The notes under the pieces are model-generated. The model worked only from the letters and a program-made list of their open reading frames with translations, ran no database searches and was not told the DNA's origin. Of a stretch of DNA of 64,000 bases, positions 10,726 to 21,500 are shown in pieces. How positions within the stretch are numbered: position 1 is the stretch's first letter; each line of letters begins with the position of its first letter. The translations under genes were made by a program, and so were the position numbers. Origin of the DNA: Conus ventricosus (lineage: Eukaryota > Mollusca > Gastropoda > Neogastropoda > Conidae); assembly GCA_018398815.1 (NCBI GenBank), contig CM031601.1, positions 32,997,369 to 33,061,368 on the forward strand, written 5' to 3'.

Positions 10726-11998
10726 CAGTAGTAAGCAGGGAAATACCGCTGACGTAGCCAGATCTGGTCTTGGCGTCCTGGATTCAACTTGAAGAATGCG
10801 TCCTGGTGAAAGCCACTTCAGAATCACGGTAAGCAGTGTCATGACAGTCGTCCGCACTGACAGGACACAAGGCACAACACTTGGGGCCAGGGAGTCGCAT
10901 GGTGGAGTGGGATGTCTGACAGAGACATCAGTCACGAAACCAGCATCAAGCCGCCTCTGTATTGCCCAGGGAACAGCACATCAGGTTGGCTGTGGTCTGC
11001 AAACCACTTACAAGACAGAAAACACTTGTACATTTGACAGCATGAAACTAGGTACCTCTTGCTCGTGAGGCACTTTTTCCCCCAGAACACTCAAGTGAGT
11101 ACTCACAGGCGGGCAGTACGTTTGGACACATAATAGTCTGACAATTGTCATAAAATCGCAAATTGTATAGCCCACTTTGTGAGGTGTGTCAATATAGAAT
11201 AATATCTCATAAAGATTGAAATGATTTTTTTGAAGCCATAGAATTTTCAACATACCGACCGCATATACCATAGTCTTGAAGGAATCGGAAAACGATGCAG
11301 ACTTTGAAAACATCAAAGTAACTCGCTACAAGACAGGCCCCGCCTGAGTCACTTCATGGCTGTTCCTCATGGTCTCTTCGTTGTCGTCCACATTTTGATA
11401 CTCAAATGTTACGGTTGCATTCAGCTGGATTTCATCGCTAAGGAGACAATGTTCGTGGTTGTCGGGGAATGAAGCGGAGGAGAATGTAACCCATAGTAAG
11501 TGTGAATTGTCTTTATATGGTCTCTATAATATTCTTCCTGATAATGAAATCACTTTAGACCAAAACGTTACGAGAAGGTCCTTTTTTAATGATAGGCACT
11601 GACCCATGCTTCTGTTGGAGTCGCACAGGAGCGAAGAAAGATAGATGGAAAGATGGAATAAGAAAGTTGAGAAGTTGAGTATGGACAGAACTAGCTACCC
11701 AAATACAGAAACGATTTCAACTGACAAATCTACATTAAAAAAAAAAAGAAAAGGAAAAAAAGGGAAAGGCGGAAAGAAAAAACAACAACAGACATTAAGT
11801 GTAAAATTATGTAGGATATAATCGATGCAAATTGTAATTTTTAGTTTGGAGCTTTTGCAACGAAAATGGGAATACATGTGGATAATCTTCAGTATTTAAG
11901 ATACGGTCACGTGCAAAAGACTACGCCAGAAAAAAGAAACATTACATTTGAAAGCAATGTAAAGAACAAAAGCTGCAAGGTGTTGACAACTGGAACGC
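10726..11998. other. unannotated sequence
   Basis: No recognisable gene. An A-rich tract lies at 11733-11785. Confidence 0.5.
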
Positions 11999-11999
11999 A

Positions 12000-12182
12000 C
12001 GTATGCACGCAGGCACGCAGGCACGCACGCACGCACACACCCACCCACCCACCCACCCACCCACCCACCCACACACACACACACTAACTATATGAGTGAC
12101 GCACGCACGCACGCACATTCGCACGCGTGCACGCACGCAAGCTCGCACGCACTCACAAGCGCGCGCGCGCGCGCGCGCACAA

Positions 12183-12223
<41 letters not shown>

Positions 12224-12365
12224 ACACACACACACACACACCACACGCACACACACACATACACACACACACATGCAAACATACGTAACTATATGAATGA
12301 AGCACACACCACACACACACACACAACACACACACACACACACACACCACACACCACACACACAG
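12000..12365. repeat. compound CA/CCCA/GC microsatellite
   Basis: (GCAC)n, (CCCA)n at 12037-12070, (GC)n near 12160-12178 and long (CA)n blocks interrupted by CACCACA, with two copies of a short TATATGA-ATGA spacer. Confidence 0.95.
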
Positions 12366-13090
12366 CTATAGGAATGAAGCAGGCCGCAATAGCCAGGTAG
12401 CCAAGGCCAGATTGTCATGCTGGGTTCATGTGCAGGTCCGATGCACAATCAGCACCACAACCCTCGCCATGCTCTGGCCACTGCAGTGCTCACACCTGTC
12501 GGCGCTCTGGTTTTGAGCACGAGGTCCAGTTTCTGTGCTAGGAAATCGACACGTGTGAAGAGGACTTCAGCATCATCGCCAGCAGGCTACACATGGAAAC
12601 AACATAAAACAGTGAGGTACCAAGCAGCAGACTGTATTGGTGTCAATAGTCAACACTGTTTGTTTGTTTGTTTGTTTTTCTGTCTTCCGTTGTTTTGTTT
12701 AAAGACAAATGTTTGATGGTTATGTCACGGTGCCGTTTCAAGGAATGATGCATGGCCCACCACACTCTGGTGTTGTCAGTTTCCAGGTCGGTACCATTGC
12801 ATCCTGCAACTCCGCCATTTCTCGTGACCTCGTCTGCTTAACTCGGGGCAGCATCAGCCACCATCGTCTTCCGGTCACAATTTATCCGTCACCAAACACT
12901 CAAACATGTCCTTCATCAGTTGCCAATCTGCAAACATACGTAAATATATACACACATGTATATGGATGTGTTGTTCAGAATTGCCTTGTTTTGCAGTTTT
13001 TCTTTAAAAAAAAATTGAAACCCTTTCTAAATAAGAAAAGTGAAACATTGATCGTGATGAAAATATGTAGTAATAACCATAACACCAACA
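12366..13090. other. unannotated sequence
   Basis: (TTTG)n at 12657-12677. A long plus-strand frame from 12709 continues into GAA and ATC repeats and has no recognisable domain, so I do not call it a gene. Confidence 0.5.
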
Positions 13091-13094
13091 CTAA

Positions 13095-13345
13095 CAATCA
13101 TAATAATGACGAGAAGGAGGAGGAGGAGGAGGAGGAGAAGAAGAAGAAGAAGAAGAAGAAGAAGAATAGGAAGAAGAAGAAGAAGATGAAGAAGAAGAGG
13201 AAGAACAGTAATCAATCAATTGTCATCATCGTCATCATCATCACCATCATCATCATCCAAACAACACCATTACAGTGTGAATTACACAGACCATCTTCCT
13301 CCTTTACCCCTCGTCCTCTCCTGTGTGTGTGTGTGTGTGTGTGTA
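13095..13345. repeat. (GAA)n, (ATC)n and (GT)n microsatellites
   Basis: (GGA/GAA)n at 13109-13205, (ATC)n at 13222-13257 and (GT)n at 13321-13344. Confidence 0.95.
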
Positions 13346-14094
13346 ACTGGTTGTCCAAAGCACCCAAGGACTGTCCTGCCCGGAGAGCTGGGAGTTCACA
13401 CGATCAGCGCCAGGCGACCATCCCCACACGCCTCTTGACAGAAGGACCCTCAGTCGTCAGTCTGTCCCTCCTCTCCTTCAACACCTCACCAGGCAAACAG
13501 CACGCGGCCCACCCACCCTCTCCCGCCCAACTAATTAGCGTGGGAAATGAGAACCGTCTGCCTGTCGTTTCCCTGATAATCTCCCTTTGCCGGCCGCCCG
13601 ACCCTCCGGCCTCCGCCCCTGATTAGCCCCCGCCGGCACAGCCACTCATTCCCCCCCCCCCCCACCCCACCCCCATGGCCCGCGCCTCCTAACGACCCTC
13701 TGAGGTAACCAGCAGACATCTTCCATAGGCGTTGACAGGTTACAGACAGAACTGGGTCTCGGGAGAGGGGGAGGATTGGAGAGGTGGGGGTGGGGGGTAG
13801 GAGAGGTGGGAGGGGGGAGGGGGTGTTGTCGTCTACTCCGGAATTGCTTGGATTTTGTGGTGGGACACGGAGGAATGTGAAAGGACAGTGGAGGAGGAGG
13901 TGGGGGGTGGGGGTGGGGGCAGGGGAGGAAGCGAGGGTGGGGGCAGGGTGATGGTTATCAACATTATGGCCCGCGTGTCTTCAGCACCTCGTGATGGACA
14001 TGTCGGAGGTGTGGGTGGGGTGGGTGGTGGGGTGAAGGGTTGTTGGGAGAAAGGGATGTGGAGCTTCAATGTCAGGTGCACACCATGTCTATCA
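13346..14094. other. non-coding, C-rich then G-rich
   Basis: C-rich to about 13700 (C-run at 13650), then G-rich purine sequence 13750-14040 (GGGGTGGGGG motifs). No gene recognised. Confidence 0.6.
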
Positions 14095-14560
14095 TCTGTT
14101 ATTATCATCATCATTATTATTGCTGTTGTTGTTGTTGTTGTTGTTTTCGTCATCATTATTACACGTGGTGCAAGAAAAAAACAACAACAGCAAAAAGGGT
14201 ATAACCAAAGCTCTGTTATCCAGTCATCTCCATCTCACATGGTCGGCTGTGTTATGAGCAAACTGACTTCCGCCATCATCACCATCACCATCATCATCAG
14301 CATCAGTATCATCACCACCACCACCACCCACCACCACCATCATCACCACCACCACCATCATCATCATCAGCAGCAGCATCAGTATCACCACCACCACCAC
14401 CACCACCACCATCACCACCACCACCATCATCATCATCATCAGTCCGTCTGTCTGATGACCCCATCCCATCCCCTCCATCATCATCATCATCATCAACACC
14501 ACCACCACCACCACCACCACCATCATATCATCATCATCATCGTCATCATCATTATCATGG
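14095..14560. repeat. trinucleotide microsatellites (ATC/ATT, TTG, CAC/CAT)
   Basis: ATC/ATT repeats 14100-14125, TTG repeats to 14150, then CAT/CAC/CAG repeats 14270-14565. The poly-His ORF over this block is an artefact. Confidence 0.95.
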
Positions 14561-14648
14561 TTATGATTAGTAGGAAAGTATTGACCTTTGAAGCAAACGA
14601 CAGCAGCAGCAGCAGCTTAAAATAACATTTCCACCTCTTCTCCTTTCT

Positions 14649-14884
14649 TCACCCAACCCCCAACCTTCTCCTAGTCATCCTTCTGCTTCACCCAACCCCC
14701 AACCTTCTCCTAGTCATCCTTCTGCTTCACCCAACCCCCAACCTTCTCCTAGTCATCCTTCTGCTTCACCCAACCCCCAACCTTCTCCTAGTCATCCTTC
14801 TGCTTCACCCAACCCCCAACCTTCTCCTAGTCATCCTTCTGCTTCACCCAATCCCAACCTTCTCCTAGTCTTCCTTCTGCTTCA
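14649..14884. repeat. 39-bp minisatellite
   Basis: Six copies of a 39-bp unit (CACCCAACCCCCAACCTTCT, then CCTAGTCATCCTTCTGCTT). The first five are almost identical; the last has two changes. Confidence 0.95.
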
Positions 14885-14914
14885 CCTGATCGCCAGAACG
14901 GCGAGGTTATAGAA

Positions 14915-15035
14915 ACGGCGGCGGCGGCGGCGGTGGTTGTGGAGAAGAAGAAGAAGAAGAAGAAGAAGAAGAAGAAGAAGAAGAAGAAGAAGAAGCAGTA
15001 GCAGTAGCAGTTGCAGCAGCAGCAGTAGTAGTGGT
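14915..15035. repeat. (GGC)n, (GAA)n and (AGC/AGT)n tract
   Basis: GGC repeats 14916-14932, GAA repeats 14944-14996, CAG/TAG repeats to 15035. It sits at the 3' end of the adjacent minus-strand LINE, where a simple-repeat tail would be expected. Confidence 0.9.
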
Positions 15036-15189
15036 AGTGGTAGATCTAGAACAACATGAGTTTATTGTATTAGCAACAGTATTTGTAGTACATGGAAAAC
15101 AGAGCTTACATTGTTGTGTTAAAAGTACTTGTAGCACTGGATGGAGTGATGGATCCTCCCGTCGTGTCCAACGGATAGATAGGCAGGAA

Positions 15190-17385
15190 GCTTTTCTGCT
15201 GATGTGGGTCCTCATGTTGGAATGAAGACCAATTCTTGAGGCACAAAGTCGTCCACAGACGCTGCATGGAATGGAGTCCTGCAAGGACCCCGTTCTCCGA
15301 TTCCTCCTGTCCTGGATGGCGGCTGCTCTGTTACACTCGAACATTGTTGTGCCCTGGGTACACTGTTGCATCCACTGTGTTTTGTCGTGGGCGACGTCTT
15401 CCCAGGAAGCAGTGTCGATGTTACAGCTCCTGAGGTTGGCCTTCAAGGTGTCTTTGTCTCTTGAGAGGTCTTCCTCAGTCACGTTGTCTTTCCTTCAGTT
15501 GTCCACAGAGCAGTATCTTCAGAATTCTGCTGCCCTCCACACGGACAACGTGTCCTGTCCATCGGAGTTGGCTTTTGATGAGTATACACTCAATGCTGGG
15601 TAGGCCACACTTCTTTTGGATCTGTAGGTTGGACACGCTGTCTTGCCATTTGATGCTGCAGATCTTGCGCAAGCATCGTTGATGGAACTGCTCAGTTGTT
15701 GGATGTGTTGGGGGTACGTGGTTCAAGTCTCACAACAATAGAGAAAAGTACTCAGAACCACAGCTCTATACACGACAACCTTTGTGCGCAGTTTGATGCC
15801 ATGGTCTTGCCACAGACTCTTCTTTTTGAGAGCCCGCCAAAAGCAGAGCTGGCCTTTGAGATGTGCGACATCATTTCTGCATCTAGAGATCCATTGCTGC
15901 TTACAGTGCTGCCCAAATAGCAGAACTTGTCCACCGTTTTGACCTCTGTGTTGTTCATATAGACAGGTGGCGGTGAAGCACTGCCAGCTCAGGACAGTGA
16001 AGGCTGGCCTTCTTTTGCCACGACTGATTATAAGTCCAAAGCGTTGACAGGCCCTTGCAAAGCGATCTGTGATGCACTGGATGTTTTCATGGGAGTGCGC
16101 GGCCAGTGCACAGCCATCAGCAAAGAGGAACTCTCTCAGAAAGGTGTCAAATACTTTAGTCTTTGCCTGAAATTGTCGGAGGTTATAGAGTTTGCCATCT
16201 GAACGAAACTGGGTGTATACCCCTTGTCACAGTCCCTGAGTGCATCACTCAGCATTGCAGCAAACAGAATGGAAAAGAGGATCGGAGCGAAAACGTTTCC
16301 CCGCTTCACACCGGAATGGGTCAGAGGTACCTCCGTTTTCTTGCACCCTTGCCTGAACGCCATCATGGAATGAAACGATCAGTGAGATGAACGTTTCCGG
16401 GCAACAAAACTTATGAAAGATCTTCCACAAGCCAGTCTGATTAACGGTGTCGGAGGCCTTAGTGAGATCAATGAACACCATGTGGAGTTCCTGATTCTGC
16501 TCACGACACTGCTCCTGTAGCTGGCAAACAGTAAACACCATGTCGGTTGTGCCCCTGCCTACGTGAAATCCGCACTGTGATTCAGGGACGATGGAGTCTG
16601 ATATGTGAGTGATGAGTCTGTTCAAGATGACCCCGGCAAGAATATTTCCTGCCATGTACAAGAGAGAAACCCCACGATGATAGTCACAGGATGCTTTACC
16701 ACCCTTCCTCTTGTATGTGTGCACCATAGAGGCGATGATAGTCACAGGATGCTTTACCACCCTTCCTCTTGTATGTGTGCACCATAGAGGTGATGATAGT
16801 CACAGGATGCTTTACCACCCTTCCTCTTGTATGTGTGCACCATAGAGGTGATGATAGTCACAGGATGCTTTACCACCCTTCCTCTTGTATGTGTGCACCA
16901 TAGAGGCGATGATAGTCACAGGATGCTTTACCACCCTTCCTCTTGTAGATGTGCACCATAGAGGCGTCTTTGTGATCTTGGGGCACTTCTCCCTTTTTCC
17001 ATATGGACTGGAAGAGGTTGGTCAGTTTTTCCAGGAGTACCTGGCCTCCATTCTTGTAGATGTCTGCTGGAATTCCATCTGCTCCTGGTGCTTTACCAGG
17101 CGTGGTCTGCTTCACAGCCTTCGCAGTCTCTGCACTGGAGGGTGGGTCTGCCAGAGATTCCTTCACTGACAGTTTGGGGAGCGCTGCGATTGCGTCTTCA
17201 GATATTGACGAGTCTCTGTTCAACAGAGCATTAAAGTGTTCAGCCCAGCAAGCAAGGATGCCAGTCTTATCTCTCGGCAGTGTGGTGTAGTCAGAAGCAC
17301 GAATGGGTGTTGACCCAGTAGTCTTTGGTCCATAGATGGCGCGAAGGCCCTCGATGGAGTACGGACGTAGCTACAGTAATAGTAG
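15190..17385 (-). pseudogene. 5'-truncated non-LTR retrotransposon, reverse transcriptase
   Basis: Read from 17385 down. N-terminal RT region with SLADPPSSAETAKAVKQT and GKAPGADGIPADIYKNGG (about 17160-17040), KDASMVHIYKRKG, then ILAGVILNRLI and VPESQCGFHVGRGT. Motif A is IDLTKASDTVN (about 16470), followed by FRCEAGKRFR in place of the usual KQG(C)VLAP. Motif C reads FADG at 16113-16124 instead of FADD, so the second catalytic Asp is lost. The thumb contains DKFCYLGSTVSSNGSLD (about 15925). A C-terminal C2H2-like finger, CSVCGRLC...H...H, lies near 15266-15204. Several frameshifts are present and the endonuclease is absent. Clade not assigned. Confidence 0.85.
16676..16968. repeat. 58-bp tandem expansion inside the LINE RT
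   Basis: Five copies of a 58-bp unit (GATGATAGTCACAGGATGCT, TTACCACCCTTCCTCTTGTA, TGTGTGCACCATAGAGGC). The unit encodes, on the minus strand, the VHIYKRKGGKASCDYH segment of the RT. 58 is not a multiple of three, so each unit shifts the frame. Confidence 0.93.
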
Positions 17386-17800
17386 TGCCAGGAGTACAGA
17401 CGGTACACTTAGTGGTATAGTAATAAAAGAACCCGATGGAGAAGAGAAGGTATATTGTAGTAGCTAGAGTCATAGAAGTACTTGATGGAGTACAAAGGGT
17501 ATGTCATGGCACCAACAGTAATAGTAGTGCCAGATAGAGTACAGATGGTATATCGCTATAGCAACAGTGATGATAGTACTAGATAGAGTACAGAGGGTAT
17601 ATATAATGCTAATGATAATAGCAGTACCAGATAGAGTACAAACGGTCTACTGTTATGGCAAAAGTAATGATAGTATCAAATGGAATACAGAGGGTATACT
17701 GTGACAGCAACTGTGATCATAGTATCAGATGGAGCACAGAGGGCATATTGCAATAGCAACAGTAATAGTAATACAAGGTGGAGGTTATCTACAAATGAAT
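17386..17800. repeat. degenerate ~50-bp minisatellite
   Basis: About eight diverged copies of a unit containing GATAGAGTACAGAGGGTATA and CAACAGTAATAGTAGT, ending where the next RT fragment begins. Confidence 0.85.
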
Positions 17801-18640
17801 ACACAACAGACTGTGTCAGTCTGAAAACTGGCATAGCAATGGGTGTGCAGTTTCTCCAAAACTGTTTGTGCCAGCGATGGAGGCCATTTTGAAAGCAGTC
17901 ACGAGTGGCCCAGGTTCAGCAGACCTTGGGGCGGCATAGCAAACGTCCCTCTGCAAGCCTTCATGGAGGACACAACAGTCCTTTCCACCCAGGACAATGA
18001 CACGCACAAAATACATGGACAGTCAAACAAGTTAGTTACTTTATTAAGAATGAGTTTCAAACCAAAGAAACCAAGAAGTCTCTCTCTGCAGGAAGAAACA
18101 GCAACTGAAACAGTCACGTTCAATGTAGCCAAGCGAGGCATTCCAACAATGACAGAAGAACCAGTCAAAAGCCTTGGAAGACGCCCTGGGGACTCCTTGA
18201 TTGACACAAAGAGGGGAAAAGACATTTGACATACGGCAGCAGAAAACCTGCAGACAATAGGCCAGTGTGGCCTCCCTGGTAATTATCTGGTCTGATGTCT
18301 GCAGTTCTTGCTGATCCTGATGCTCCTCTGGCCTCTACTGATGTGCAATATCAGCACTAGCTCAGTGGAATAAATGGAGATGGAGTTCAAAATCAATCAG
18401 TACACAAAAAATGGCTCGGTGTCCAACCTGATCTCACTGATGTTGTGCCTTATTGCAGCCAAACGAAGTTGAAGCTTCCCCTGAAGTCCATCCTTGAGGA
18501 ACATGAAATAGGCAGAGCAGAACTTACTAACCATGCTTGACAACTCCGAAGACAAGGTTGTGAGATCAATCCAGCCTAAGCTGAAGACTAGCAGGACATG
18601 AACAGTTCGAGAGACAGTGGACAAGGCAAATAAAACCTAA
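17800..18640 (+). pseudogene. reverse transcriptase fragment of a second retroelement
   Basis: A plus-strand RT C-terminal half. LKTGIAMG (motif B-like, followed by a shifted frame with AMEAILKAVTSGPGSADLG) leads to AFMEDTTVLST (about 17960-17990), where MED stands for the expected MDD. Then come MSFKPKKPRSLSLQEE, GIPTMTEEPVKSLGR and, after a stop at 18229 and in shifted frames, CGLPG...VWCLQFLL and LPLKSILEE / ELLTML up to about 18620. I recognise this arrangement from RT genes common in cnidarian and mollusc genomes but cannot name the clade. The N-terminus and most of the palm are missing. Inactive as read. Confidence 0.75.
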
Positions 18641-18865
18641 ACCTCATGGGAATAACAGGACACACGCACACCAACAGACAGGGCCTAGGAACAACAGAAC
18701 TGAAGCGGTGGTCAGAGTTAAACGGTGAATCAATAATAGAACATGTTAATACAAGAGTTAACGAAAGAAGAAGATGATGCCAGGAGAATCCACAGCTGGT
18801 CTGCAAAGCCAACAGGGGCTTGTGCCCAACTGAAGTTCGTTCTTCCTTTTCATTGTCCTGAATCA

Positions 18866-18960
18866 TCTTGCCTGAAGAAGACCAGAGAGATCTAAACGCG
18901 TCGTGTTTTGTCTTGTAATTTGTTTGTCAATTTTTCCGGTGGATTCATTATAATTTCTCT
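18866..18960 (+). other. PLE-tail-like sequence with degenerate hammerhead core
   Basis: CTGAAGA at 18872-18878, GACC-AGAGA-GATC, then TAAA (expected GAAA), ACGCG and TGTTTTGTCTTGT. It clearly resembles the foldback arms at 23344-23400, which share AAGACC, AAACGCGT and GTGTTTTGTCTTGT. Probably the terminus of another PLE. Confidence 0.5.
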
Positions 18961-19059
18961 TTAAAATTAAAACTTTACCTGTCACTGACAATGGCTGTCA
19001 GCACGTTCAGATCTCATCAATTACGAAAAGTGGCAATCATCATGTTCACACGAGAACTA

Positions 19060-19540
19060 GACAGACACAGAACTGAATGTCTCCACTCACTGACTGTGAC
19101 ATCACAACCAGACAGACACAGAACTAATTGTCATCACTCACTGACTGTGACATCACAGGATAACCAGACAGACACAGAACTAATTGTCATCACTCACTGA
19201 CTGTGACATCACAACATAACCAGACAGACACAGAACTAAATGTCATCACTCACTGACGGTTACATCACAGGATAACCAGACAGACACAGAACTAAATATC
19301 ATCCACTCACTGACTGTGACATCACAACATAACCAGACAGACACAGAACTAAATGTCATCACTCACTGACTGTGACATCACAACATAACCAGACAGACAC
19401 AGAACTAAATGTCATCACTCACTGACTGTGACATCACAACATAACCAGACAGACACAGAACTAAATGTCATCACTCACTGATAGTGACATCACAGCACAG
19501 ACAGACACAGGATTAAATGCCACCACTCACTGACAGTTGT
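19060..19540. repeat. 56-bp minisatellite, left part
   Basis: About nine copies of a 53-57-bp unit containing GACTGTGACATCACAACATA, ACCAGACAGACACAGAACTA and ATGTCATCACTCACT. One further copy at about 19871-19935 lies beyond the SINE-like insertion. Confidence 0.95.
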
Positions 19541-19868
19541 TGTTGTTGTTGTTGTTGTTGTTGTCGTACCCTGGCTAAAAGACTCCAGGGTTTATCCAAA
19601 CAGCCGAAGTACTTGAACACTATGGTACAAATGAGTCAGCTGGGGATGAGAACATGACGTGTGTGACCGTTTTTGATTACCTCACCACATGGGCAGCCAC
19701 ACTCCGACTTCGGGGGATTTTGGAGACTGATAATGTTACGCTAGGAGCTTGTCACAACTGAAGACAATCCCCGCATAACTATTCAGAGCATAACAACATT
19801 TTGATGTCGCCTTGGTGTTCTAGCCTATGTCAATTGGCCAGACACAGCCTTACGCCAAGGCGGTCACT
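19537..19868 (-). mobile_element. SINE-like or other short insertion with (CAA)n tail
   Basis: About 330 bp splits the 56-bp array. Read on the minus strand it ends in (CAA)n, the complement of (TTG)n at 19537-19563. CACTGACAGT on the left and CACTGTCAGT on the right could be an imperfect target duplication. No clear Pol III boxes recognised, so the class is uncertain. Confidence 0.45.
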
Positions 19869-19935
19869 GTCAGTGACATCACAGGAGAACCAGACACAGA
19901 ACTAAATGCCACCACTCACAGTGACATGACAATGG

Positions 19936-20358
19936 AACCACGCAGACCTGGTTGCTGAAGCAGGAGAAGAGGGCGGCTGGTAAGGCCGGTGATGAACAAG
20001 AAACAAGGTAACAAATATGAAAGGAAACAGAAAGGGGTGATTGTGAAGAGGAAATCATTCTCAAAACAAAATCTTCCCAAACGGTGGTTATACTGCTTAG
20101 CCAGACCCCGATGTTCATACAGGAAGGGCAAAATGCATTGGGTTTCAGCATGCATAGACAAGTACCTGCTGGGCTTTTTTTTTTTTTTTTTAATGAGGCT
20201 GCATCCTCTTTATTGTTTTCTTTTATTATCATGTTTCAGAGACTTTCTGCGATGTGTTTGTTCGTCATTGAATGTTCCAGGAATTTGCTGAAGCGTATAA
20301 ATCATGGATTTCTTGGCACGCAGTGACGCCACCCGTCCCCATCCCTTTTGTCTCTCTC

Positions 20359-20393
<35 letters not shown>

Positions 20394-21170
20394 TGTGTGT
20401 GTGTGTGTGTGTACGTTTAATCGGAGTAGGCTTCATTTTTTTCAGCACAAGGATAAGTGTTATACATGGTTAGCGAATCAGACACGAGCCATTACCTGGA
20501 CTAATGCACATAATTCCTTCTGGAGAGTGAGCATTGCTATTTCTGCCGTGTTTTGTGTCTACACATGTCAACCTTTTCCACCGGAAGGCTTATCCCATCT
20601 GTCATCAACTCGCTATTCCGGACATAGGAAGTCCGAAATAGACCTGCGCAAACACACCGGAAACCTCTCATTTCCCTGTAATGCCTGCTGGGCATTGGCA
20701 CGAGGCGAGCGATGAAAGGCACCGCGGACAGGTGCTCACTGTCACGTAAAATCGGCATGCGTGAAATGACGTGATGTGCCCGGGATAATTTATTGATGTG
20801 TTTTTGCGTCCCCCCCCCCCCCCCCCCCCACACACACACACTCCTATCTCCCCCCTCCACCTCCTCCCGTTTTTCTGCACCTTAGTGTGCAAGGTCGGCG
20901 ATACACTGTGGTTTCACACTCGGCCTTGTGTGGAGCCGCCATGTTGTTTCTGAGCATTTCGCGCCTGAGTGACTGGGCTGGCGCGGACTGTCGCGTGCTG
21001 ATCGTTGATTTGCTGGTTGACTGATCTCCAGCTAACTCAGCTGGAGGAGAGGGCTTGATCCCAGCTCCCCGCCTGCCATTACCGCTTTTATCAGCCACCA
21101 AAAGGCGCTCTCTCTGTGCTGTTCCCGTGGTCTTCTTTCTCTGTGTTTATTCCTCTCTCTTTCTGTATGT
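19936..21170. other. unannotated, with microsatellites
   Basis: T-run at 20175-20191, (GT)n at 20360-20412, C-run about 20811-20829 followed by (CA)n. No gene recognised. Confidence 0.55.
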
Positions 21171-21171
21171 A

Positions 21172-21282
<111 letters not shown>

Positions 21283-21400
21283 ACAAGAGGAGAAGAAAAA
21301 AGAAGAAGAAGAAAATGAACTGACGGTGTCTGTAGAGGCCGCTGCGCCATCAGCTGCAGCATCGTCAGCAGCAGTGTAATAGTGTAAAGAGCCAGGGATC

Positions 21401-21500
21401 NNNNNNNNNNNNNNNNNNNNNNNNNNNNNNNNNNNNNNNNNNNNNNNNNNNNNNNNNNNNNNNNNNNNNNNNNNNNNNNNNNNNNNNNNNNNNNNNNNNN
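21401..21500. other. assembly gap (100 N)
   Basis: Exactly 100 N, a common placeholder for a gap of unknown size. The DNA polymerase frame runs into it from the right and nothing resembling its continuation appears on the left. Confidence 0.99.

Noticed and set aside
10765..10815. Schistosome-style hammerhead (GGCGTCCTGGATTC, GCGTCCTGG)
   Set aside because: Cleavage-strand-like sequence is present but no CTGANGA...GAAA core lies nearby in the needed order.
12709..13626. 305-codon plus-strand ORF
   Set aside because: The middle is poly-Glu/Lys and poly-Ile/Thr from GAA and ATC repeats, and the flanks have no recognisable protein features.
13855..14625. 256-codon ORF with poly-His
   Set aside because: Translation of CAT/CAC trinucleotide repeats; no domain outside them.
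20668..21101. Minus-strand ORFs near 20.7-21.1 kb
   Set aside because: No recognisable domain or splice-bounded exon; one end is poly-Gly from a C-run.
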